The notes under the pieces were generated by a model, which saw nothing but the letters and a program-made list of their open reading frames with translations, was not told the DNA's origin and made no database searches. Positions 36,945 to 45,645 of a stretch of DNA of 64,000 bases are shown piece by piece; positions within the stretch are counted from its first letter, which is position 1, and each line of letters begins with the position of its first letter. A program made the position numbers and the translations under genes. The DNA comes from JAGXKT01 sp964531695. GTDB lineage: Bacteria; Planctomycetota; Phycisphaerae; SM23-33. The DNA lies in assembly GCA_964531695.1 (NCBI GenBank), contig CAZHEH010000011.1, positions 1-64,000 on the forward strand, in the 5' to 3' direction.

Positions 36945-37979
36945 ATGCAGCGGTTCAAGAAGGCAAGCGACATCAAGGTGGGCGTAGTCGGTTACGGCGG
37001 CGCCTTCGAGATGGGGCGGACCCATTTGCAGGAAATGAAGCGTGCGGGCATGACGCCCGTTTCCGTCGCCGACCCCGACACGGAGCGGCTGGACCGGGCG
37101 GAGAGCGACTTCCCCGGCATCGAGACGTACACCACGCTCAAGGAGATGCTCAAGAAGTCGGACGTAAACCTGATTACCATCATCACGCCGCACAACACGC
37201 ACGCCGATCTGGCGCTTTCGGCGTTGCGATCCGGCCGCCACGTCGTGTGCGAGAAGCCGCTGGCGATCACGACCGGCGAATGCGACCGGATGATCGCCGC
37301 GGCCGAGAAGTCGGGAGTCGTTCTGAGCACCTATCACAACCGCCACTGGGACGGCTGCATTCTGGAGGCGGTCCGCCAGATCCGGGACCGCAACGTCATC
37401 GGCGACATCGTCCGCATCGAGTGCCACATGGGCGGCTACAGCCGGCCGGGCGACTGGTGGCGCTCCAGCAAGACGATCTCGGGCGGCATCCTGTACGACT
37501 GGGGCGTGCACCTTCTGGAATACTCGCTGCAACTGATCGACTCGGACATCGTCGAGGTCAGCGGCTACAAGCACGAGGGTCACTGGGGCCCCAAGACCGC
37601 CTGGAAGGATGACACGATCGAGGATGAGGGCTTCGCCGTGGTCCGCTTCGCGTCGGGCCAGTGGCTGACGCTTCGCATCACGAACATCGACCCGATGCCC
37701 AAGCCCGGACAGTTGGAGATCATCGGAACGAAGGGCGCGTACGTCTTCGACGGCGGCACCTTCCGGACGGTCATCCCCGGCAAGAACGGCACCGTCACCA
37801 CCGAGGGCAAGAACCCGAGCGGAGAGGGCTGGCGGTTCTACCAGAACGTCGCCGACCACCTGGTCAAGGGCACGAAGCTCATCATCACCCCCGAGTGGTC
37901 CCGCCGGCCGATCCACATCCTGGACCTGGCCTGCAAGAGCGCGGAGAAGGGCAAGGCGCAGACGGCGAAGCACGCGTGA
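36945..37979 (+). CDS. Gfo/Idh/MocA family oxidoreductase
   Basis: A 344-residue NAD(P)-dependent sugar or inositol dehydrogenase. The Rossmann part begins VGVVGYGGAFEMGRTH, and the family motif CEKPLA is present. The C-terminal alpha/beta domain includes the DWGVHLLEYSLQL segment with the catalytic-site His typical of the family. ATG at 36945 is preferred to a TTG 33 bases earlier. It is followed at 250 bases by a ThuA-like gene and an aldo/keto reductase, forming a likely carbohydrate-oxidation set. The substrate is unknown. Confidence 0.93.
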   Translation: MQRFKKASDIKVGVVGYGGAFEMGRTHLQEMKRAGMTPVSVADPDTERLDRAESDFPGIETYTTLKEMLKKSDVNLITIITPHNTHADLALSALRSGRHVVCEKPLAITTGECDRMIAAAEKSGVVLSTYHNRHWDGCILEAVRQIRDRNVIGDIVRIECHMGGYSRPGDWWRSSKTISGGILYDWGVHLLEYSLQLIDSDIVEVSGYKHEGHWGPKTAWKDDTIEDEGFAVVRFASGQWLTLRITNIDPMPKPGQLEIIGTKGAYVFDGGTFRTVIPGKNGTVTTEGKNPSGEGWRFYQNVADHLVKGTKLIITPEWSRRPIHILDLACKSAEKGKAQTAKHA

Positions 37980-38230
37980 CCGTGAGCCGTCTGTTGTCGC
38001 CCCTACGTTGTCAGGAGTCAGCCATCACCGGGCGAGCCCCCTGCAGACGACGCAAGCGCGGCGAATTAACGCATTGAGGACTACTGTTTGCTGAGTACGG
38101 AGCGGTGACGATTGTCGCGGGGCCAAGGCGCGGCCGGGCGCCGGGGCAACGGACGCCGCACAGCGACAAGCGACAGGAAGCGAAGCCGGAAGACGCCGCC
38201 GGTTCCAGGCGGCACGAAGCGGAGCAACAG

Positions 38231-38872
38231 ATGAAGGCACTGATCGTCTACGGCGGCTGGGAAGGCCACGAGCCGCTACAGGTTTCCGAGGTGTTCGAGC
38301 GAGTCCTCACGGGCCACGGCTTCGAGGTGGAGGTGTCCGACACGCTGGACAGCTATCTCGACGTCGAGAAGCTCAAGGGGCTCGACCTGATCGTCCCTCA
38401 TTGGACCATGGGCGAGATCGCCAAGGAGCAGTGGCACGGTCTCAGCGAGGCCGTCAGGAGCGGCGTCGGCGTCGCCGGGGTGCATGGCGGCATGGGCGAC
38501 TCCTTCCGCCAGAACACGGACTACCAGTTCATGGTCGGCGGGCAGTGGGTCGCTCACCCCGGCGGCATCATCGACTACCGGGTGCACATCGTCGATCAGG
38601 CCGACCCCATCACGGCGGGGCTGGACCACTTCGACATGCACTCCGAGCAGTACTACATGCACGTCGATCCGTCCAACCACGTGCTGGCGACTACGACCTT
38701 CGAGTGCAACGGCTGTACCATGCCCGTCGCCTGGAAGCGAATGTGGGGCCGGGGCCGAGTGTTCTACTCCTCCCTCGGCCACGTGGCCGCGGACCTCGAC
38801 GTGCCCGAGGCGCTGACCCTCATCGAACGCGGCATGCTGTGGGCGGCGTCGGGCAAGACGGCCGGCGGCTAG
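38231..38872 (+). CDS. ThuA-like domain protein
   Basis: A 213-residue class I glutamine amidotransferase-like protein of the ThuA family, associated with trehalose utilisation and sugar oxidation. It begins MKALIVYGGWEGHEP and has GVAGVHGGMGDSF and HMHSEQYYMHVDPSNHVLA, typical of ThuA. The start has GGAG eight bases upstream. It lies between the Gfo/Idh and aldo/keto reductase genes, a common arrangement for ThuA proteins, which support keto-sugar conversion. The biochemical activity of the family is not settled. Confidence 0.9.
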   Translation: MKALIVYGGWEGHEPLQVSEVFERVLTGHGFEVEVSDTLDSYLDVEKLKGLDLIVPHWTMGEIAKEQWHGLSEAVRSGVGVAGVHGGMGDSFRQNTDYQFMVGGQWVAHPGGIIDYRVHIVDQADPITAGLDHFDMHSEQYYMHVDPSNHVLATTTFECNGCTMPVAWKRMWGRGRVFYSSLGHVAADLDVPEALTLIERGMLWAASGKTAGG

Positions 38873-38926
38873 CGGGTCCGCCACGGGCAACCCGAACGAA
38901 ACCACCGGACAAACAGAGAGGTAAGC

Positions 38927-39940
38927 ATGCAGTATCGACCATTGGGCGCATCGGGAATTCAGGCCTCGGCCGTGGGGTTCGGCGCATGGGCCGCGGGCGG
39001 ATGGATGTGGGGCGGCCAAGACGAGCGGGAGGCCATCGACGCCATCCGGGCGGCCGTGGACAACGGCGTGACGCTGATCGACACGGCGCCGATCTACGGC
39101 TTCGGTGCGTCGGAGGAGCTGGTGGGCAAGGCCATTGCGGGCCTCCGCGACAAGGTTGTGCTGGCCACGAAATGCGGCCTCGTCTGGGACCGCGAGTGCG
39201 GCGATTTCTACTTCCGCTCGAACGAGAAGGCCGTCCAGAAGGACCCCGACAAGGCCACAAAGACGGTCTACCGCTGCCTCCGTCCGGAGTCGATCCGCGA
39301 CGAGGTCGAGGCCAGCTTGCGGCGGCTCGACGTCGACGTGATCGACCTGTACCAGACGCACTGGCAGGAATCGACCACGCCCATCGCCGACACGATGGGC
39401 GAGCTGATGAAGCTGAAGGACGAAGGCAAAATCCGCGCGATCGGCGTGTCGAACGCATCGAGCGAGCAGATGAACGAGTACCGTCATGTGGGGCCGATCG
39501 ACAGCGACCAGGAACGGTTCAGCATGCTCGATCGCCGGATCGACAGCAGGCAGCTCCCCTACTGCCGCGAGCGCGGGATCGCCATCCTCGCGTACTCCCC
39601 CATCGAGCAGGGCCTTCTGACCGGCAAGATGGGGCCCGACCGGGAGTTCGAGGAAGGGGACATGCGCAGGGGCAGCAAGCGCTTCAGCGAGGACAACCTG
39701 CGAAAGGTGCAGGCGATGCTGGACGAATTCCGGCCGGTCGCCGAGCGCCACGGCATCACGCTGGCCCAGCTCACCATCGCTTGGACGATTGCCTACCCGG
39801 GCGTGACGCACGCGCTGGTCGGCGCGCGGAACCCGAAGCAGGCGAAGGAGAACGCCGCGGCCGCCGACGTGCAGCTTTCCACCGAGGACCACGCGACGAT
39901 CCGCCAAACGCTGGCGAAGCACTCAGGCGACATCGCGTAG
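38927..39940 (+). CDS. Aldo/keto reductase
   Basis: A 337-residue NADPH-dependent aldo/keto reductase. The catalytic tetrad can be seen: Asp52 and Tyr57 (LIDTAPIYG), Lys82 (LATKCGL) and His145 (LYQTHWQ). The C-terminal part has IGVSNASSEQM and the strand IAILAYSPIEQGLLTGK. It is 54 bases after the ThuA-like gene and probably in the same operon. It would reduce or oxidise sugar aldehydes or keto-sugars. Confidence 0.94.
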   Translation: MQYRPLGASGIQASAVGFGAWAAGGWMWGGQDEREAIDAIRAAVDNGVTLIDTAPIYGFGASEELVGKAIAGLRDKVVLATKCGLVWDRECGDFYFRSNEKAVQKDPDKATKTVYRCLRPESIRDEVEASLRRLDVDVIDLYQTHWQESTTPIADTMGELMKLKDEGKIRAIGVSNASSEQMNEYRHVGPIDSDQERFSMLDRRIDSRQLPYCRERGIAILAYSPIEQGLLTGKMGPDREFEEGDMRRGSKRFSEDNLRKVQAMLDEFRPVAERHGITLAQLTIAWTIAYPGVTHALVGARNPKQAKENAAAADVQLSTEDHATIRQTLAKHSGDIA

Positions 39941-40053
39941 GCGGGACAAAAGAAGCGCGGACACTGTCACTTCCGGGCCCGCAGCACGCGCGCCGGGGAC
40001 CCGCGGATCCCTCGGGCCGTCTCCGGTCCGCTCCGCCGTCCCTCCGCGCTCCC

Positions 40054-40986
40054 TCACATCGACCGCCCGAGCGAGAACTCGCTCACCCGCTCCCGCGCCT
40101 CGGCCAGGAAGGCCGCAACCTCGGCGTCGCCGATTGGCTCCGTCCCGCCCGGTTGTGTCGCGACAAGAGCCCCGAGCGCGTTGCCGTAGCGGCAGCACTC
40201 GGCCAGGTCCGCCCCGGCGAGGTACTTGTGCGCGAAGCCCGCGGTAAAGGCATCGCCGGAGCCCACCGTGTCGGCGACTGCCACGCGATAGCCGGGCTCG
40301 TACACGGGCGGGCCCTCGCGCGGCACGGCCACGGCGCCCCTGCCGCCGAGCGTCACCACGCACAGCCGCAGGCGGAAGCTCTCGTTCAGCGCGGCCACCC
40401 GCGAAACCAAACCCGTCGCCAGTCCGAAATCGTCTCCCAGCTCGGCCAGTTCGTCCTCGTTGAGCTTAAGCACATCGGCCCGGTCGAGCGAGTCTCGGAC
40501 GGTCTCGGGCGTATAGCAGTCGCGCCGAAGGTTGATGTCCAGCAGCTTGACCGCGTCGCCGGCCGCGGCAAGCACGCGAGCACAGGTTTCCCGCGACACC
40601 GTCGAGCGTTGCGAGAGCGTGCCGAAACAGATGCACTCCGCCCCGGCCGCCTCGGCGAGCAGCTCATCCGTCGGCTCGATGCAATCGTAGGCGGCGTCGG
40701 GATTGATGGTGAAATCCGGCACCCCCTCGGCATCGAGCTTCACGTCCACCGTGCCGGTCGCGCGCTCGCCGTCGCGCTGAATCAGCCGCGTGTCCAGGCC
40801 GAGGGCCTGCATCCGCCGCATCGCCTCGTCGCCCAGCGCATCGGCGCCGAGCCGGCTGGCGACCAGGGCCCGCTCGCCCAGCCCCGCCATGCGGACGGCG
40901 AAATTCAACACCGCCCCGCCAAGCCGCTTGCCCGACGGCAGCCGGTCCCACAGCACCTCGCCGAATGCTAGAACCCGGGCGGACAC
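40054..40986 (-). CDS. PfkB-family sugar kinase
   Basis: A 310-residue ribokinase-fold kinase that phosphorylates a sugar (fructose, ribose or related) with ATP. The first PfkB signature, RLGGAVLNFAVRMAGLG, is at 21-37 and the second, DTVGSGDAFTAGF, is at 239-251 with catalytic Asp245. The start is GTG at 40986 with GGGAG five bases upstream and overlaps the FAD-oxidoreductase by 19 bases. Most like fructokinases by N-terminal pattern, but substrate cannot be fixed. Confidence 0.92.
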   Translation of the reverse strand: MSARVLAFGEVLWDRLPSGKRLGGAVLNFAVRMAGLGERALVASRLGADALGDEAMRRMQALGLDTRLIQRDGERATGTVDVKLDAEGVPDFTINPDAAYDCIEPTDELLAEAAGAECICFGTLSQRSTVSRETCARVLAAAGDAVKLLDINLRRDCYTPETVRDSLDRADVLKLNEDELAELGDDFGLATGLVSRVAALNESFRLRLCVVTLGGRGAVAVPREGPPVYEPGYRVAVADTVGSGDAFTAGFAHKYLAGADLAECCRYGNALGALVATQPGGTEPIGDAEVAAFLAEARERVSEFSLGRSM

Positions 40987-42200
40987 TCCGGCTCCCTTGC
41001 TTCCTCCGGCCGTGGCAAGCGTGCCACGCCCGCCGCCGGTACCTCCGCGACGGCGACGCCCTCGCGGCAGGCGACCGCGGCCGCCTCGCCCGCCACCTCG
41101 CCGAGCGGTACCACGTCGCCCACGACGCGATAGCTGCCATGGGCGAGGAAGTCGCCCGAGATGCATCGCCCGGCCGTCAGCAGGTTGCTTGCATCCTCTG
41201 CGACCAGGCAGCGATACGGGACCTGGTACGGCGCGACCTTCATCCCACTCAGCCAGGTCTGGCCCTCCTCCTGCTTGACGTGATGAATGTCCAGAGGGAA
41301 GGTCGCCGTGATGACCGCGTCGTCGAAGGTCCGCCCGGCCCTGCAGTCCTCGCCCGTCAGCGTATAGAGCCCGTGGATCCGCCGACCCTCCCGGAGGGCC
41401 AGCGTGCCGGTCCAGATGATCCGCATGTCCGCGTAGCGCTCGTCGCCGCTGTCTCGCAGGGCCTCGACGGTCTCATGCAGTTGCCGCCGCCCGTCGACCT
41501 CCGCGGCCGAGAGCGAATCCGCGTCCGTCGGGTCCACGCCATTGACGTGCACCGCCACGAACTTGGCCACGTCCGGGCAGCCGGGCACCTCGCGGAAGCA
41601 CCCGCTGCGGTAGGTCATGTGAAAGCCGACCTTGTCCAGCACGGCCTGGGTGTCGCCGGGGCCGGGCAGCGGACGCTTGATCCCCCGGACCAAGGCGAAC
41701 GTGCTGGCCGGCTGCATGCCGCCGTCTTCCGGGCGGCCGAGGTCGAACCCGCAGCCGGACAGAGCCGCCAGGTCACCGTCGCCCGTCGCATCGACGTACA
41801 CCTTCGCCCGCCATTGCTCGGGCCCGGACTTCGACGCGGTGTGCAGCGTCGTCAACCGGTCGCCGTCGCGATCCGCCCCCTGGGCGAGTGTGTGATAGCG
41901 GACGTCGACCTTCGCCTCCGCCAGCAGCTCATCCAGCACCATCACCAGCTCGTCCGGATGCCACCAGCGCCCGCCGGTCAGCGCGCCGCGGGCGTCCAGC
42001 CGGTCGAGCATCTCGCGGACCAGGCCGGGCTTGTTCTCGTGATCCCAGATCGTGGTCATCATCCCGCCGGTCGTGATGCCGCCGGGTATGTGCGTCTTCT
42101 CGATCAGCGCGGTCCGGGCGCCCGCGCGCCCGGCCGCGACGGCCGCCGCCACGCCGGCAGGCCCGCCGCCGGCAACGATTACGTCATACTCGCGTTTCAC
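40968..42200 (-). CDS. FAD-dependent oxidoreductase
   Basis: A roughly 410-residue flavoprotein with the dinucleotide-binding motif VIVAGGGPAGVAAAVAAGRAG near the N-terminus, YVDATGDGDLAA in the middle and the C-terminal FAD-contact segment LLTAGRCISGDFLAHGS. It belongs to the FAD_oxidored family found in sugar and polyol catabolism loci. GTG at 42200 with GGAG at seven bases is preferred; GTG at 42218 is possible. Its stop overlaps the kinase start, so the two are linked. Confidence 0.87.
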   Translation of the reverse strand: MKREYDVIVAGGGPAGVAAAVAAGRAGARTALIEKTHIPGGITTGGMMTTIWDHENKPGLVREMLDRLDARGALTGGRWWHPDELVMVLDELLAEAKVDVRYHTLAQGADRDGDRLTTLHTASKSGPEQWRAKVYVDATGDGDLAALSGCGFDLGRPEDGGMQPASTFALVRGIKRPLPGPGDTQAVLDKVGFHMTYRSGCFREVPGCPDVAKFVAVHVNGVDPTDADSLSAAEVDGRRQLHETVEALRDSGDERYADMRIIWTGTLALREGRRIHGLYTLTGEDCRAGRTFDDAVITATFPLDIHHVKQEEGQTWLSGMKVAPYQVPYRCLVAEDASNLLTAGRCISGDFLAHGSYRVVGDVVPLGEVAGEAAAVACREGVAVAEVPAAGVARLPRPEEAREPECPPGF

Positions 42201-42218
42201 GTGCTCACTCCGCACCAC

Positions 42219-42605
42219 TCAATACCCCGTCAGAAACTCCATCAGTCGTTCGAACGAGCCGGCGTGGGTCACCAGGTACACGACACCTAGCGCCTGCCCC
42301 AGCCCGAAGACGAAACCAAGTACGATGCCGGCCCAGGCATGGGCCTTGCCTTTGGCCTCGGGCCTGGCGGCCGCCCGGTCCAGCCCCAAGATGCCCAGAA
42401 TGAAGGCCGCCGGTCCGAGCAGGCAGCCAATCGGCGGCACGGCGGCGAAAACGCCGGCATAGTATGCGAGGAGGGCCGGCAAGTTTTGATCGGGCACCAG
42501 CCGCTGGAGCAGGCCGCTGTCGACCGGCCGTCCACTCGATCTCTTGTGCGGCAGCGGAGGCGGTTGCGCGGCCGGCGGGGCGGAACCGGGCGATTTGCCT
42601 GACAT
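42219..42605 (-). CDS. Small membrane protein, DUF4190-like
   Basis: A 128-residue protein with a Pro-rich N-terminus (1-28) and two hydrophobic helices (about 48-75 and 89-113), matching the layout of DUF4190-type membrane proteins: the segment LGPAAFILGILGL and HAWAGIVLGFVFGL. It ends directly at the start of the FAD oxidoreductase. Its function is unknown. Confidence 0.7.
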   Translation of the reverse strand: MSGKSPGSAPPAAQPPPLPHKRSSGRPVDSGLLQRLVPDQNLPALLAYYAGVFAAVPPIGCLLGPAAFILGILGLDRAAARPEAKGKAHAWAGIVLGFVFGLGQALGVVYLVTHAGSFERLMEFLTGY

Positions 42606-42720
42606 ACGCTGCCTCTCCGATATTGCGGCAGGGAGGCAACGGGCCGGACCCCTGCCGTATGCGCCGGTTCCGCACCAGCGTCTCGCCGGGCCGTCCTGCG
42701 TCCCGCCGCCCGGCCGGGGG

Positions 42721-44001
42721 TCACGTCCCCATGTGGAACGAGGCGAGGTATTCCTTCTGCTCGGCCGTGAGCTTGTCGATCTTGATGCCCATCGACTTGA
42801 GCTTCAGCCGGGCGACCCACTGGTCGATCTTGTCCGGCACGTTGTGGACGGTGTTGTCCAGCATGCCTTCCTGGCCCAGGGCCCATTCGGTGGTCAGCGC
42901 CTGCGTGGCGAAGGACATGTCCATCACGCTCGCCGGGTGGCCTTCGGCGCAGGCCAGGTTCACCAGCCGCCCCTCGCCGAGCAGGAAGATCCGCTTGGTC
43001 TTCTTGCCGTCCTTGAGGACGTACTCGTCCACGCCGTTGCGGACGCCGCGGTTGACCTTCGACGCTTCCTTCGTCAGGCCCTCGATGTTCAGCTCGACGT
43101 TGAAGTGCCCGCTGTTGGCGACGATCGCGCCGTCCTTCATCGCCTTGAAGTGCGGAAGGTCGATCACGTTCACGTCGCCCGTGACGGTCACGAACAGGTC
43201 GCCGATCTTCGCGGCCTGCTTGATCGGCATCACGCGGAAGCCGTCCATCGCCGCCTCGAGCGCCCGGACCGGGTCCACCTCGCAGATCACCACGTTGGCG
43301 CCCATGCCGCGGGCACGGGTCGAGACGCCCCGGCCGCACCAGCCGTAACCGGCCACCACGACCGTCTTGCCCGCAAGCAGGAAGTCCGTCGCCCGGATGA
43401 TGCCGTCGATCGTACTCTGGCCCGTGCCGTAGCGGTTGTCGAACAGGTGCTTGGTCATCGCGTCGTTGACCGCGATCACCGGGAACTTCAGCACGCCCGC
43501 GGCCGCCATCGCACGCAGGCGGATCACGCCGGTCGTCGTCTCCTCCATCGAGGCGACCACGTCGTCGGCGCAGTCGGAAAAGTCGCCCAGCAGCGCGTTG
43601 ACCAGGTCCGCCCCGTCGTCCATCGTCACGGACGGTCGGTGCTCCGCGGCCGCCTTGATGTGCGAGTAGTATGTGTCGCGGTTCTCGCCCTTGATCGAGA
43701 ACACCTTGATGCCGTAGTCCTTGACCAAGCTGGCGGCCACGTCGTCCTGCGTGCTCAGCGGGTTCGACGCGCAGAGCACCAGGTCCGCCCCGCCGGCCTT
43801 CAGCGTCCGGCACAGGTTCGCCGTCTCGGCCGTCACGTGCAGGCACGCGCTCATGCGGCGGCCCTTGAGGGGTTTTTCCTCGGTGAACCGGTCCCGCACC
43901 TGCTGGAGCACGGGCATGTCATTGTCCGCCCACTCGATGCGCCGCTTGCCCTCGGCGGCGAGCTTGAGGTCCTTCACGTCGTACTTGCTTGCTTTGGCCA
44001 T
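42721..44001 (-). CDS. ahcY: Adenosylhomocysteinase
   Basis: Hydrolyses S-adenosylhomocysteine to adenosine and homocysteine, keeping methylation running. At 426 residues it is the short form common in thermophiles and archaea, lacking the insert of the longer enzyme. The NAD-binding motif is GYGWCGRG at 218-225, and SACLHVTAETANL (51-63), NDAMTKHLFDNRYGTGQS and SVMDMSFATQALTTEW match the family. ATG at 44001 has GAGGAAGAC before it. A 668-base non-coding region lies upstream. Confidence 0.95.
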   Translation of the reverse strand: MAKASKYDVKDLKLAAEGKRRIEWADNDMPVLQQVRDRFTEEKPLKGRRMSACLHVTAETANLCRTLKAGGADLVLCASNPLSTQDDVAASLVKDYGIKVFSIKGENRDTYYSHIKAAAEHRPSVTMDDGADLVNALLGDFSDCADDVVASMEETTTGVIRLRAMAAAGVLKFPVIAVNDAMTKHLFDNRYGTGQSTIDGIIRATDFLLAGKTVVVAGYGWCGRGVSTRARGMGANVVICEVDPVRALEAAMDGFRVMPIKQAAKIGDLFVTVTGDVNVIDLPHFKAMKDGAIVANSGHFNVELNIEGLTKEASKVNRGVRNGVDEYVLKDGKKTKRIFLLGEGRLVNLACAEGHPASVMDMSFATQALTTEWALGQEGMLDNTVHNVPDKIDQWVARLKLKSMGIKIDKLTAEQKEYLASFHMGT

Positions 44002-44669
44002 GTCTTCCTCTTGCCTCGGGGGTTGCCAACGGCGGGGCCGGAGCCGTCCCGGCCGCCCGGCTCGGCCTTCCACCGTGCCGGGTCCGCCCGCGTGTGAGCA
44101 GCGTATGCTATGCAAGCGGCAAGCGGCTTTCCACCGAAAAGCAACGCACCCGTCCGACTCCGCGCGGTGTTCCCCGCGCGTGAGCTCGACGCGCAGCGTC
44201 GGCCGGAGGGCGGGGAACAGGTCACGCCGCGGGGGTGCCGCTTGTGGCGAAGGCCAGTCCTGAGCTCGCCGAAGAGCTTCCCGACTTCGCCTGCGGCTAC
44301 GTCGGACAAGCCCGCCTTCGTATACGGGGGCCGTTCCGGCCTCGATAAGAAATGCGCCGCCGTTTGTAGCCGAGGGGCGACAGAGCCGTAGATCGGCGAT
44401 TCCGTCGCCCCCGCCGGGGCGCCCGACTGCGCTGCCCTAGGATGCGATCTGTCAGGGCCCGGTCTCGGAATGCGGGAGTGCCGTCAGGCACGTCTGTTCG
44501 TAACCCCGGACGCAGACTCCAGCGAACGGAGTGAGCGCAGGGTCGCAGCCCGGGGTGACGGGACACATTGAGGCGGGAGCCCCATCGGGGCGATTGCACG
44601 CCGCAATCACCCGCCTTGGCGGGCTCTCTCCTTCGCAACGGCTTCAGCGGGCTGCGTCGAACTCCGAAC
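44002..44669. other. Long intergenic region with hairpins, no gene seen
   Basis: This 668-base stretch between ahcY and trpF has no convincing protein-coding sequence. It holds several small inverted repeats (ACCCCGG at 44503-44509 with CCGGGGT at 44550-44556; GTGCC/GGCAC around 44478-44491). It also has a patchwork of tracts (44260-44340 and 44450-44600) that look like remnants of a dispersed element. It ends in a short GTCGAAC-type array at 44656-44669. The ahcY promoter must lie in its left part but is not evident. Confidence 0.45.
44656..44669. repeat. Short heptamer array at the trpF 3' end
   Basis: Two 7-base units GTCGAAC and TCCGAAC immediately before the trpF stop codon (minus strand), with two weaker units running into the last codons to about 44683. 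Related to the arrays at 28506, 45421 and 55758. Confidence 0.45.
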
Positions 44670-45353
44670 TCAAAGCCAGAACTCCGTCCGCAGCTCGTCG
44701 CCCTCGCGCGTGGCGCGGATGAAATCCTCGACCTTGCCGAAGTCCTTAATGCCGGGAGACTTCTCTACGCCGCTGGCCACGTCGACCGCCCACGGCTGGA
44801 CGATATCGATCGCCCGGCCGACGCAATGGGCGTCCAGCCCGCCGGCAAGGATGATGGGGTCGAGCCCGGCCATGGCCCCGGCCGCCCGGGCATCCGCGAC
44901 CAACTCCCAGTTGAATTTCCGCCCCGTCCCGCCGCGAGCGTCAGGGGCGTAGGCATCCAGCAGCACGGCCGCGAGGTTCATCGGGGCGGTCACGCCGGAG
45001 AGCCAATCGCGAATCCCGGCCAGCCAGTTCTCGTCCCGCACGCGGAAGGCCTTGATGCACGGGCGGTCCACTTCCGCGACGATCTCGGGCGGCTCGTCCC
45101 CGTGGAGCTGGACGTAGCCGATCCGCGTCCGCTCGACGACCCGGTTGATCGCGAAGGCGTCGGCGTCGACGAACACGCCGACCGTCGCCACCCACGGCGG
45201 CAGGATGTCCACCACCGCCCGTGCCTGCTCCGGGGAGACCCATCGCGGGGAATCGGCAAAGACCAACCCGACCGCATCGGCGCCCATCTGAGCGACCCGC
45301 ATCGCGTCCCGCGGCTCGCGGAGACCTTCGATCTTGACACGTACGCGCTGCAT
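44670..45353 (-). CDS. trpF: Phosphoribosylanthranilate isomerase
   Basis: Isomerises N-(5'-phosphoribosyl)anthranilate to CdRP in tryptophan synthesis. The 227 residues form the TIM barrel: VKIEGLREP at 6-14 takes the place of the usual KICG motif, with E replacing Cys; GLVFADSPRWVS contains the family GxxFx(D/P)xSPR segment; VQLHGDEPPE is the LHG motif; and IILAGGLDAHCV and DVASGVEKSPG(I)KD are the phosphate-binding loops. The catalytic Cys7 equivalent is absent (KIEG), which is unusual and could mean altered activity or a functional substitute. Asp126 equivalent is present in LLDAYAP. No other trp genes are adjacent. Confidence 0.9.
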   Translation of the reverse strand: MQRVRVKIEGLREPRDAMRVAQMGADAVGLVFADSPRWVSPEQARAVVDILPPWVATVGVFVDADAFAINRVVERTRIGYVQLHGDEPPEIVAEVDRPCIKAFRVRDENWLAGIRDWLSGVTAPMNLAAVLLDAYAPDARGGTGRKFNWELVADARAAGAMAGLDPIILAGGLDAHCVGRAIDIVQPWAVDVASGVEKSPGIKDFGKVEDFIRATREGDELRTEFWL

Positions 45354-45420
45354 GGCCGGAAGCTACCACGGGCGCTCCGCCGGGGCAACTCCGGGACGGG
45401 AGGTCGGAGATCGGCGTAGC

Positions 45421-45448
45421 GTCGAACATCGAACCCCGAGCGTCGAAC
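45421..45448. repeat. Heptamer array, GTCGAAC type
   Basis: Four consecutive 7-base units: the first and last are exactly GTCGAAC and the two between are ATCGAAC and CCCGAGC. It lies in the 292-base gap between divergent trpF and the ricT-like gene, just upstream of the predicted ricT promoter. Confidence 0.7.
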
Positions 45449-45453
45449 CCGCC

Positions 45454-45483
45454 TTGCCTATTCCGCCGGTCATCTGCTACACT
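45454..45483 (+). promoter_or_regulatory. Possible promoter of the ricT-like gene
   Basis: TTGCCT (45454-45459), 18-base spacer, TACACT (45478-45483). It starts five bases after the heptamer array and would leave a leader of about 155 bases. Confidence 0.45.
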
Positions 45484-45645
45484 GCGTCCGCGCGTCGTCG
45501 CTGCCGACCGTGAAGGCGGACGGGTGAGGCGGCGCCCACGCCGAGAAGGCGTTTGGACCCCGGTGACGGGCCGGGGGACGGAACCGATGCACCCCGCCGC
45601 GGGCCGCCGCGGAAGAATGATGCCCCCTCGCGGGGGACCGGACCC

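Noticed and set aside
44002..44200. Possible SAH riboswitch upstream of ahcY
   Set aside because: The ahcY leader was read for the SAH-riboswitch core and does not match; only ordinary GC-rich hairpins are seen.
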